From Fulvivirga sp. M361 (GTDB taxonomy: Bacteria; Bacteroidota; Bacteroidia; Cytophagales; Cyclobacteriaceae): DNA of 63,451 bases. The DNA is taken from assembly GCF_007097395.1 (NCBI RefSeq), contig NZ_VKDC01000038.1, forward strand, positions 1 through 63,451. The letters run 5' to 3'. The notes under the pieces were generated by a model, which saw only the letters and a program-made list of their open reading frames with translations, was not told the DNA's origin and did not search any database. This document shows positions 53,911-62,500 of the stretch, one piece after another. Position 1 is the first letter of the stretch, and each line of letters starts with the position of its first letter. Made by a program: the position numbers and the translations under genes.

Positions 53911-54123
53911 ATGATCGGGACTTACATGATGGGTATTGGAGGGATGGTCACCTTAATAGTTCTTTGGGTGCTGGTCCAGTCCTATTGGCGAAAAATATTT
54001 TCAGCCCACATTACCGATGAAGATGTATTGGCAGGCAGAAGTAGTTGTGGCAACTGTGGTTGCCTCACTTCTTGCAAAAACAAACAGGAACAAGATTCTA
54101 TAGAAAACACACTTAAAGAATAA
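53911..54123 (+). CDS. NqrM-like Cys-rich small membrane protein
   Basis: This is a 70-residue protein with one N-terminal membrane helix (MGIGGMVTLIVLWVLVQSY) and a cytoplasmic tail. At residues 46-55 it carries CGNCGCLTSC. The last three cysteines have the spacing CxCxxxC, the same as the CDCDNPC end of NqrM (DUF539), the factor needed to mature the Na+-NQR iron-sulfur core. FeoB-associated Cys-rich proteins are an alternative resemblance. Its place right after rnfA supports a role in placing iron or a cluster in RnfA/RnfE. That is inference. Confidence 0.6.
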   Translation: MIGTYMMGIGGMVTLIVLWVLVQSYWRKIFSAHITDEDVLAGRSSCGNCGCLTSCKNKQEQDSIENTLKE

Positions 54124-54127
54124 TCAT

Positions 54128-54985
54128 ATGGCACGTTTAGCAGACTATGATATAGCACATCAGTACCAGGCTACTGTTAAAAAAACAGAGCGATTGACCC
54201 CCGCCAATACGGAAGAAGTACGGGAAATACTATTGGAAGTGAAACAGCCGGAGTTTCAATGCCAGGTAGACCAGAGCTTTGGAGTGCTGGTGAATACTTC
54301 CGGTGAATTTGGTAAGACGACACACCACCGGCTTTATAGTGTTGCCGACCTGCCGGGTAAAGCGAGTGGAAAAACACAGATCACCATGCTGGTGAAAAGA
54401 TGTTCTTATGTAGATAGTTTTAGCGGAGAACTATATCCGGGTATAGGGTCCAATTATCTGTGTGACCGGAAAATAGGAGATGAAATCACCATCACCGGAC
54501 CTTTCGATCTGCCGTTTGCCGTGCCGGAAGATAAAAATGCCAACCTTATATTGATAGGTATGGGAACAGGTATAGCTCCCTTTCGTGCTTTCGTAAAGCA
54601 CATTTACACCCATGAAAAAGACTGGAAAGGTAAGATCAGATTGTTTTATGGTGCGCGAAGCGGCTTAGAACTTCTTTATCTGAATGAAAAAGACGGTGAC
54701 TTGATCAATTATTATGATGAAACCACCTTCGAAGCATTTCACGCCTTGAGTCCGCGCCCTCACTGGGCTGATCCTATTGCTTTAGATGAGGTGATCGAAG
54801 AGCGAGCCGCAGAGATTATTGATATGTTATCAAAATCGAATGTATATGTATATGTGGCAGGATATGAAAAAATCAGGGACATGTTGGATAAAGCCTTTTC
54901 TAATATCCTGGACTCCAAAGAAAAGTGGTTAACGCGTAAGGCGGAATTAGTAGCGGGTAAGAAATGGGCTGAAGTTATCTATTGA
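54128..54985 (+). CDS. Plant-type ferredoxin-NADP+ reductase
   Basis: This is a 285-residue two-domain flavoprotein. The FAD domain has HHRLYSVAD (RxYS, near 66-70), the NADP domain has IGMGTGIAPFRAF (near 141-152) and RLFYGARSGLELLYLNE. The protein ends WAEVIY, with the terminal Tyr typical of plant-type FNR that stacks on the flavin. It moves electrons between ferredoxin and NADP(H). It lies within the rnf gene run, immediately before rnfB, which is not the usual rnf content. Its stop shares a base with the rnfB start. Confidence 0.92.
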   Translation: MARLADYDIAHQYQATVKKTERLTPANTEEVREILLEVKQPEFQCQVDQSFGVLVNTSGEFGKTTHHRLYSVADLPGKASGKTQITMLVKRCSYVDSFSGELYPGIGSNYLCDRKIGDEITITGPFDLPFAVPEDKNANLILIGMGTGIAPFRAFVKHIYTHEKDWKGKIRLFYGARSGLELLYLNEKDGDLINYYDETTFEAFHALSPRPHWADPIALDEVIEERAAEIIDMLSKSNVYVYVAGYEKIRDMLDKAFSNILDSKEKWLTRKAELVAGKKWAEVIY

Positions 54986-55851
54986 TGTCAATCGTTATAG
55001 CACTTGCAGCACTGGGTGGTCTCACGCTCTTATTGGCCATAATGCTTATTGTGGCGAATAAAAAGCTTTATGTCTATGAAGACCCTCGAATTGATGTAGT
55101 AGAAGACTTGCTGCCTCATGCGAATTGTGGCGCCTGTGGTTTTCCGGGGTGTCGCCCTTTTGCTGAAGCGCTGGTATCTGGAAGTGTGTTGCCAGGCAAG
55201 TGTACGGTCAGCTCTGAAGAGGGGCAGGTAGCTATAGCAAACTTTTTAGGAGTGGCGCTGGGAGCAGAAGAAAAGCAGGTGGCCCGTTTGGCCTGTGCCG
55301 GTGGTACTAATGTAGCGCTGAATCGTGCCCAATACCATGGTATACCCACATGTCAGGCTGCCTCGCTGATTTCCGGAGGAGGCAAAGGGTGTTTTTGGGG
55401 TTGTCTGGGACACGGTGATTGTGAAGTATCCTGTGATTTTGATGCGATCACTATGGATGCCTATGCTCTACCACATGTTGATGCAGACAAATGTACTGCT
55501 TGTGGGGATTGCGTGGAAGCATGTCCCAAAGACCTGTTCTCACTACAACCCATAAGCCATCAGCTTTGGGTAGCTTGCAAAAGCCTCGAGGCAGGTGACG
55601 AAATATTGGAAGATTGTCAGGTAGGTTGTACGGCATGTGGTAAATGCGCGATGGACGCCCCGGGTGATCTTATAACGATGAAAAATAATTTGCCCGAGGT
55701 TAACTACGCACTGAACCATCAGACACAAATTCCTATTCAACGATGTCCTACAGGTGCCATTGTTTGGCTGGATAAGCAGCTAGGAGTAATAAAAGGAAAA
55801 GAAAGTAAGAAAATCATTCGAAAAGGCAAGCGCGAGCTAGGGTATTCATAA
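54985..55851 (+). CDS. rnfB: Rnf electron transport complex subunit B
   Basis: This 288-residue protein has an N-terminal membrane helix (VIALAALGGLTLLLAIMLIV) and the RnfB 4Fe-4S domain with NCGACGFPGC (near 47-56). Further ferredoxin-type clusters follow: GCFWGCLGHGDC, CTACGDCVEACP and CTACGKC with RCP. It accepts electrons from ferredoxin and feeds the pump. I use the ATG at 54985, which overlaps the FNR stop as TGATG; a TTG one codon earlier is not needed. It lies last in the operon, a non-standard order. Confidence 0.95.
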   Translation: MSIVIALAALGGLTLLLAIMLIVANKKLYVYEDPRIDVVEDLLPHANCGACGFPGCRPFAEALVSGSVLPGKCTVSSEEGQVAIANFLGVALGAEEKQVARLACAGGTNVALNRAQYHGIPTCQAASLISGGGKGCFWGCLGHGDCEVSCDFDAITMDAYALPHVDADKCTACGDCVEACPKDLFSLQPISHQLWVACKSLEAGDEILEDCQVGCTACGKCAMDAPGDLITMKNNLPEVNYALNHQTQIPIQRCPTGAIVWLDKQLGVIKGKESKKIIRKGKRELGYS

Positions 55852-56033
55852 CGACACATTGAACGGATTACCTTCCTGTTTATAGATCAGTCTGCGTGTT
55901 GATCATAACAGCAACCAATAGACGCTCATCCAATTTGGTTAACTGCTAAAAGTCATGATTTTGCTGTGAGATAAGATGAGTTCAGAAATTGAGTAATTAA
56001 AAAAACACTTTATTTTTGTGAAAAAAACGCACA

Positions 56034-56498
56034 TTGAAACTTCAGAATATAAATAAGGCTTTAATCCTGATAGCAAGTTCAGTCGTTATCGCCTACACAC
56101 AAAGTTGCAATAATCCAAAAAGCACCCCTGAATCCGTTGTTCAGTCTAACGTGTCCACGGTAGATGTTGGCGAATCTGCCTATAAACGGGCTTGTATGAC
56201 ATGCCATCAGTCGGAAGGACAAGGGCTTCCGGGTACCTATCCGCCACTAGCTGCTACGGATTGGGTGACAGGAGGTAAAGAACGGCTGATAGGGGTCGTC
56301 ATTAACGGCATTCAGGGTGAAATAGAAGTGAATGGCACCTTATATAATGGCGTTATGCCGCCTATGTCCTATCTGAGCGATAAACAAGTGGCTGACATTC
56401 TTACCTATGTTCGAAATAGCTTTGGTAACGAAGCATCAGCCATTACTAAGGAAGAAGTAGCTACCGTAAGGTCAGGAAAGACGTTGGCCAGCGATTGA
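56034..56498 (+). CDS. c-type cytochrome lipoprotein-like protein
   Basis: This 154-residue secreted protein has an N-terminal hydrophobic segment and a possible lipobox ending QSC, then one c-heme motif CMTCHQSEGQG (near 54) and an axial Met in MPPMSYLSDKQVAD. It is a monoheme, class I-like cytochrome c similar to electron shuttles or to domains fused to oxidases. No in-frame ATG exists: an in-frame stop at 56019 is followed by TTG at 56034, the only reasonable start. It is a single gene, 182 bases after rnfB, with no oxidase partner nearby. Confidence 0.85.
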   Translation: MKLQNINKALILIASSVVIAYTQSCNNPKSTPESVVQSNVSTVDVGESAYKRACMTCHQSEGQGLPGTYPPLAATDWVTGGKERLIGVVINGIQGEIEVNGTLYNGVMPPMSYLSDKQVADILTYVRNSFGNEASAITKEEVATVRSGKTLASD

Positions 56499-56514
56499 TC
56501 TTTACATTCAATGA

Positions 56515-56551
56515 GTCATAATCACCGGGCTGTGATTGATCAGATTATGAC
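56515..56551. repeat. Nested inverted repeats between convergent genes
   Basis: GTCATAATC (56515-56523) pairs with GATTATGAC (56543-56551). Inside, AATCAC (56520-56525) pairs with GTGATT (56532-56537). The two stems share bases, so only one can form at a time. It lies between the convergent cytochrome gene and the T9SS remnant and has no U run, so terminator function is uncertain. Confidence 0.45.
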
Positions 56552-56567
56552 GAACTTCCTTTGGTTT

Positions 56568-57390
56568 TTAGTCGTCACTGATCAATAGCTTCCCCGCTTC
56601 GAGCATCCTGGCGTTGACAAATACTTTGTACCAATACATGCCCTGAGGCAGGTCATTACGATATAGAATAGTTTCTTGTGTTCCTTCCAGATGTCTTACT
56701 TCATTGCCCAGGGCATCAAAAAGTAATACCTGTAGTCTTTCATTAGCTTCGATGGAACTATTCAAACGGAACGTGGTAAAAGAAGAGAAAGGATTAGGGT
56801 GAACCGTCATCTGCGCCATAAAGTTTTGATAGGATACTGCAATAGTCTTGGAATATTCAAAAGCACCATCAAAATCTGTTTGTTTAAGGCGATAGTAAGA
56901 TACTCCATGAACAGGGAACTGATCTGTGTACGTATAGTTTAAAAGCTGTACCCGCACCATTGACAACTCCCAATGCCTGGAAGTCGCCGGCATCCATACT
57001 TTTTTCAATGGTAAAAAAGTCATTGAAAAGTTCGGTGGCCGTTACCCATTTCAATTCAACACTGTTTTTATCCGATGCCACTTTGGCCTCAAAACTTACC
57101 AGTTCCACGGGCAGGGGAGCAACGCTGACAGTAGCTGTTTGTAATTGCTCAACTGAGCATGTAATAGGGTCGGTGTCGGTGCCCGGCACATTAAAAGTTG
57201 TAGTAGAAGTTAAACTCCCTGTGGGCAGTAATATGGTGCCACCCGTACCAACCACTGCTGAGCCAATAGTTGAATCATCAGCATCATTTCTTAGCTGGTA
57301 GCTCACGTCTACTTCAGAATTAGCGACTTCTATCGTAGTAGGCCCTCCTGAACCCAAATTATCGTTGGTACTGGTTATACCACGGTCATT
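56568..57390 (-). pseudogene. 3' remnant of a T9SS-sorted adhesin-like gene, frameshifted
   Basis: The minus strand encodes a stop-bounded fragment in two frames. The 5' part runs from a TAA at 57391-57393 through VSYQLRNDADDSTIGSAV and PLPVELVSFEAKV to GVVNGAGT. It then shifts frame near 56945-56955 and continues LLNYTYTDQFPVHGVSYYRL. The end is a type A T9SS sorting domain (HPNPFSSFTTFRL, LPQGMYWYKVFVNAR). There is no start or signal peptide. The YQLR and STTTFNV segments align with a repeat in the large surface protein at the right end of the window, so this is probably a decayed paralogue end. Confidence 0.8.
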
Positions 57391-57539
57391 TTATTATTAA
57401 AGAATGAAAAACTCCAATCCGACTTCATAATACTCTTCTAAAGGCACTTTGTCCCATTTTGTATAGCGTTGCTGCTTGTGGCAATAGCCGCCATGCTACA
57501 AAAACGATGAATGGACACAGACAAGTGCATGGCACTATA

Positions 57540-58169
57540 TTAACCGCTATGTGAAGGCTTTCTCCTGTTTCCGTTGCAGCCAAAGTCCAGGGTAAGGGTA
57601 AGCCGAAATAATTTCAGGCTCAGGCCTATACAGTCCGCATGTAGTTTGCCTCCCATTTGCCGGACATGATTTAGCGCCATGCAGATGGGCAGTTCGTTAG
57701 AATTATCAATACCGTTCAGGAAGGGTACATCCGTATCCAGCGATACAGCCAGCCTGCTTTGGGTCGAGTGCAGGTCTACCAGTACGAACGTGCCATTTTT
57801 AACCTTTACATGTGCGCACAGGTGTATCAGGGTAGTATAAAGCCTGTTTTTTGTTTCTTCATAACAGGCAGGCTCCGCAGAAAGTAATTCCTCTAAAGGG
57901 ATGGTATAGCCTTTACACGAGAAGCTGACGAACATCTGCGTCTGCCTGTTTTGCAGGTTGTGGCAAAACTGGCGTACAATATACCCAAGCCTGTGAGGCT
58001 TTAAGGCACATTGTACCATCCCATACAGATAGACATCGTCAAAAATCAATGAGAGGATACGGTAACGTACTTCCCCGGGTTCTATTTTTTCCAGGCATTT
58101 GAAAACGCTGTCCGTATCACCGGCGCGTACGGCTTTACAAAGCTGATCATAGGGTTCGGGTGTGTCCAT
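57540..58169 (-). CDS. Diverged GHKL-ATPase-like hypothetical protein
   Basis: This is a 209-residue protein without a signal peptide. The C-terminal 110 residues follow the order of a histidine-kinase-type HATPase fold: TTLIHLCAHVKVKNGTFVLVDL (N-box position), SLDTDVPFLNG (G1 position), MALNHVRQMGGKLHAD (G2-helix position) and LFRLTLTLDF (last strand). The N-box Asn and the glycines for ATP are missing, so nucleotide binding is doubtful. No phosphoacceptor His domain is apparent. It is divergent from the XRE regulator across a shared operator-like region, so it may be under its control. Confidence 0.55.
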   Translation of the reverse strand: MDTPEPYDQLCKAVRAGDTDSVFKCLEKIEPGEVRYRILSLIFDDVYLYGMVQCALKPHRLGYIVRQFCHNLQNRQTQMFVSFSCKGYTIPLEELLSAEPACYEETKNRLYTTLIHLCAHVKVKNGTFVLVDLHSTQSRLAVSLDTDVPFLNGIDNSNELPICMALNHVRQMGGKLHADCIGLSLKLFRLTLTLDFGCNGNRRKPSHSG

Positions 58170-58246
58170 GGCGTTCTTTTTTTAAGTGGTAGGGTTATTA
58201 CTAGCTTTCGGTGAACGCTAAGTACACTAACACCCCCTTTGTATTG

Positions 58247-58305
58247 TACCATTTTCATTGGTAATTGGATGGTAATTTTACCAGCCATTATGGGTATTTT
58301 TACCA
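58247..58305. promoter_or_regulatory. Phased array of TGGTA/TACCA inverted repeats
   Basis: Three inverted repeats lie in the divergent intergenic region: TACCA-N7-TGGTA (58247-58263), TGGTAA-TT-TTACCA (58270-58283) and GGTA-N4-TACC flanked as TGGGTA...TACCA (58291-58305). Their centres fall at 58255, 58276.5 and 58298, exactly 21.5 bases apart. They lie on one face of the helix and are likely binding sites for the adjacent XRE regulator. They end 50 bases before its start. Confidence 0.6.
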
Positions 58306-58355
58306 AGAAAGGCGAGCGCCTTTGTAACTAGCCCCCGAGTTAATATATTTGATTT

Positions 58356-58769
58356 ATGGAACACACAACAACACCCCGCCCCAAGCACATGGGAAGAAAA
58401 GTAAGACACATGCGAGAGTTACTGAACTTAACGCAAGATGACTTAGCCGAAAAAATAGATATGAGCCAGCAGACAGTATCTAACATCGAATCCAGCGAGA
58501 AGGTGGACGATGAACAACTGGAAAAAGTGGCCAAGGCGATGGGAGTGACGGCTGATGCCATCAAAAATTTAGATGACAGTGCAACGGTATATAACATTGT
58601 CACAACGAATAATGGAGCTGTAGGTTTGCAGAATTACAACTGCACTTTCAATCCTTTGGATAAGTTGATGGAGACCATCGAGAAAAATGAAAAGCTATAT
58701 CGCGAACTGCTCAAAGAGAAAGACGAAAAAGTAGCGATGCTGGAGAAACTGATGGATAAATTGAAGTAA
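58356..58769 (+). CDS. XRE-family HTH regulator with coiled-coil tail
   Basis: This 137-residue protein has an XRE helix-turn-helix at about 12-68 (KVRHMRELLNLTQDDLAEKIDMSQQTVSNIES). The last 45 residues (NPLDKLMETIEKNEKLYREL to KLMDKLK) are a heptad-rich coiled coil, expected to multimerise. The middle (ATVYNIVTTNNGAVGLQNYN) is a short beta-like linker common in Bacteroidota regulators of this type. It probably binds the inverted repeats just upstream and autoregulates; the divergent gene is the other candidate target. Confidence 0.85.
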   Translation: MEHTTTPRPKHMGRKVRHMRELLNLTQDDLAEKIDMSQQTVSNIESSEKVDDEQLEKVAKAMGVTADAIKNLDDSATVYNIVTTNNGAVGLQNYNCTFNPLDKLMETIEKNEKLYRELLKEKDEKVAMLEKLMDKLK

Positions 58770-58929
58770 CATACCGTCTACCTATTGGGAAAAGCCCTTC
58801 CGAGATTAACCTCCTCTATTCTTTAAGCTTTACTGCCAGGGGAAAGTAACAGGGCGCGAATCGCTAAAAACAGTACTTAACTGAGATATAAGTTGCATTT
58901 TAGTAAGATTAACGAGCTAAAACTCTGTA

Positions 58930-59160
58930 CAAAATCACTAAAGGTCGGTACAGAATCATTTTGCCGCATTGAAAAATCATTCTGCCTCATCAAAATATCA
59001 CAAAGACGTATACTAAAATCATTCTGCCGCACCTGGAAATAACACTGTGGCACCTGAAAGTCATAAAGCCGCATCAAAAAATTATTCCGCGGCACCCGGG
59101 AATGACACTGCAGCATCCAAAAATCGCAACGCCGCATACCAAAAGTATAAAACGGCAGGC
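58930..59160. repeat. Degenerate 21-bp-period tandem repeat, about 11 units
   Basis: Cutting the sequence every 21 bases from 58930 lines up eleven units around the consensus aaaatcattctgccgcatca. The best are at 58951-58971, 58972-58992 and 59014-59034; units decay towards both ends, with weaker copies at 58909 and up to about 59202. The period is seven codons and also two helical turns. On minus it reads RQNDFxM-type heptads without a stop. On plus it reads NHSAA[SP]K-type heptads with one stop. Confidence 0.8.
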
Positions 59161-59470
59161 ACCCACCACAATAGTGCAGCGCTGAAGCACTCTGTGACTC
59201 TCTGACACGAAATTCACGCAGGGCAATTCATGGATAAGAACAGTGCTTAATACTGAATTTACTGCCTCTCTGATAATCTATGGTAGTACGGCCTAAGACC
59301 AGTGCAGTCGTTGATTCTGTCTTGGCTAAAGTGATTGATTTTTGAAAAATGAATGCCCTTCACTTTGAAGATCACCGTTTATTTTCTTATCTCATTATTG
59401 TACATAGTAGTCCCATTTTTTTGATCTATCAAAGGCTACACCTCATCCGGTCTTTTCATTCATTCATCGA

Positions 59471-59486
59471 ATAACTTATAAGTTAT
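59471..59486. promoter_or_regulatory. Perfect 16-bp palindrome ATAACTTATAAGTTAT
   Basis: The palindrome sits 53 bases upstream of the ATG of the large surface protein gene. It is A/T-rich and could be a regulator site, or chance. Confidence 0.35.
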
Positions 59487-59538
59487 GCAACTATAAATAG
59501 TCCTTTAATTCGCATCGCAGCATAATACTTGACACTTT

Positions 59539-62500
59539 ATGAAGAGATATTTATTGTTGATTGTACTGGCTTCTCCATTTTACAATCAGAGTATAGTGGC
59601 CCAGACCAGGGGCTTTATTTATGAGCCTGCATCGGTTTCAGGGGCGGCTGTACTTGATCCTAATGGTGATGGGTATATTTCCAATACCGGACAGGGGTTT
59701 ATGAGTGTAACAGATGATGTTTCTGAGTTTGAAATTTCCATGTTCCCATTGCCTTCTATCGGCTCTGGCGAAACACTATCAGATATACGTTCCGGCCCGG
59801 ACTGCGGATTCACAGATCTTTCCGTAGACTCAAACGGAGATGCTATTTACAGTACATTGGATGCTGGTAATAACCTCATATTTCGTTTTCGTTTATCCGA
59901 TTACCGGCCCAATGCCAAAGGATACACGGTATTCATAGACACCGATCAACTCTATGGTAGTGATGACCCCAACAGTACTACAGAAAATCCAGGGTTTGAA
60001 ATAGCCGTTGTATTACGATCAAAGTCTGACGTATTCATAGCGGATATTGACGGTGCTACCAACTGTAGCAGCATAGTACAAACCTATACCCTATCCGATA
60101 ATCATCAAAAAGCCATAGCCGGTATAGAAAGTTGCGGCGATGCGGACTACTTCTATGACTACTTTGTTCCTTTTGCCGACCTTACGGCGAATTTCGGCAT
60201 TACCACTTCCACACCATTGAGAATGGTAGCCACTACCAATACTTCCAACAGTTGCGCGCTGGAAGGTTCTGTATCAGATGTAGGTGGGCTGGATGACAGT
60301 CAGTATGGCGAATGTGTTACCTGCGCCTGGGAGGACATGGTGGATGCTTCAGTACCAACACCTCCCAGCAACCTTATGAATGGAGGCTCGGGATATCCGG
60401 CCATACGAACAGATTGTCCTGTAATAGATCAACCTATCGCACAAGGGGCTGTTACAGTTTCCGGGACATCCGAGAATAATGCCAGTATTGATATTTTAGT
60501 CAATGGAGTGATGGTGGACAATGTAATGGCTGATGGTTCAGGAAACTGGACGTCCAATACATTGACAGCGCTGTCACCGGGTGACATTGTCAGGGCAGAA
60601 GGCACAGCACCCGGAAAGTCAGTATCAAAATCAGATTGTAACTCAGCCACGGTTGGCGCTACCTGTACCAGTGTTGTTACGGATGGTGGATTGTTAACAG
60701 CATCTAATAAAGGTATTTGTGGTAATGCCGGAAGCGGCATAGCCGGAGCTACGATTAATATATACCTTAACGGTGTTTTACTCAACCCATCAGGGGGCTC
60801 TGACGGAGCGGGCGGCACAGGTTTTTCCGGAAACGTAGTTGTAAACCCGGACGGTTCCTGGTACTGGAAGTGTAACGGTAATAACACCAGTTGCACCAGT
60901 GGTGGTAATTGTAGTTTTGCCAATGGAGTATATCAAATCACTCAAACCGTATCCGGCCAGTGCGAATCCGAATCCATCATTTTCTGCTATAATGTAGCCG
61001 GCACTTCTTCAACTCCCGTTGTTACCGGGCCCATCATAACCACCGATACGGACGTATCCGGAACTTCTGCTGCCAATGCAAATATTATACTCTATGCGGA
61101 CGGAGTTCAGATCGGCACAACTATGGCCAATGGGTCAGGCAACTGGACGGTATCTTCTTTGTCCCTTTCATTGTGTCAGGTTATCACAGCCAGGGCGATA
61201 GAATCGGGAAGTTGTATTTCGAATGTCTCCACAGCAGTTTCGGTAAGTGAAGTCTCTACGGCTCCGACAATTACAGGCACCTATTGTTCCGGCGGCACCA
61301 CCTCTGTCAATATTTCAGGGACATCAACCGAGGTTGAAAATACAGTGATCGAAGTGTTTTTAAATGCCGTATCCCAGGGAACAACCACAGTAAACGAATT
61401 CGGGAACTGGTCTTTAAGCAGTGTAAGCGTAAGTCCGGGTCAGGTGATTACGGCCACTGCAGAGGCTTCCCCGGCATGTAAAACCACGAGTGTTGCTTCA
61501 GGCGGAGTAACCGTTGGCAATCAGTCGGGTAATGCAGGATTATCCATAACCTCACCCGTTACTGAAGGAGCTGTTTCAATTTCAGGAGTAGGGATCAATG
61601 GAGATCTGATCAATCTGTATATTGATACGGACCTGTTGGGCTCAACTACCGTATCCGGGGGTTCATGGATGATTGCCGGATTCACCGATGAGATTTACGC
61701 CGGGGGAGCTTTAACGGTTACGGCAACTACAGGTGCCAATTGCGAAAGTTCTGAAACTACAGCTACTATTGTTCAATGTACAGCGCCTTTAAATAATCAG
61801 ACGCTGGCCCTTATAGGTGGTGACGATGAGGTATGTGAAGTGCTGGAATTTGCCACGTTTACCTTGGTCAATTCTGAGGCAGGCATAGTATATCAACCGG
61901 TAGATGGCGTGGGTAATGATCTCGGGTTTTCAGTCCTCGGTACTGGCGGGGATATTACCCTAACCACTTTTGCACTTAGTTCAAATCCTACCACAGTCAA
62001 TGTAAAAGCTTTTAGAATTACGCCGGGTGTCAGTTGCGAATCAAACCTTACTAATGACATAACTTTTACAGTAAATCCGCTACCGAATGCTTCCCTGGCA
62101 GTAAGCCCCAATGCCTCCTCAGTTTGTAGCGGAGAAGGTCTTGACGTTCAGATAGATAATATTCAGACCGGCGTAGAATACCAATTGAGGGAAGAAAACG
62201 GACAAACATTGATAGGTACTGCTCAAACCGGAACGGCAGGTTCATCCCTTACACTCAACACTGGTACAATCACTACTACCACTGATTTTACTGTCGTAGC
62301 AACCAATACAACCACGTTATGCTCCGTGGATCTGACCAATACTGTGTCCGCTACTGTATCCGGTATTGCTCCGTCAATAATTTTAGGCAGTGTTATAAAT
62401 CCCATGTCTTGTGGTGGCAATGATGGCTCAATACAGATTACCAACCTAACTGCAAATACTACTTATGCCATAGATTATCAAGATGATGGAGTGAATATCA

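Larger units (their letters stand above)
58770..59538. other. Long intergenic region with 21-bp repeats and a palindrome
   Basis: About 770 bases carry no convincing gene. They hold the 21-bp periodic repeat (58930-59160) and a 16-bp palindrome (59471-59486), listed separately. An 86-codon minus-strand frame (58877-59137) is only the repeat translated, so it is not treated as a gene. Confidence 0.6.

Noticed and set aside
55870-55910. GATCA...TGATC repeat after rnfB considered as a terminator
   Set aside because: The arms are short with a long loop and there is no U tract, so it does not qualify.
58877-59137. 86-codon minus-strand ORF in the 21-bp repeat region
   Set aside because: It is simply the repeat unit translated. 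The plus strand gives an equally patterned reading, and no start signal or family supports it as a gene.
60429-60923. Proline-rich minus-strand ORF of 164 codons inside the giant surface protein
   Set aside because: It arises because Gly/Thr/Ser-rich repeat codons read as Pro/Ala/Val on the other strand; the plus frame has a signal peptide and Ig-like repeats.
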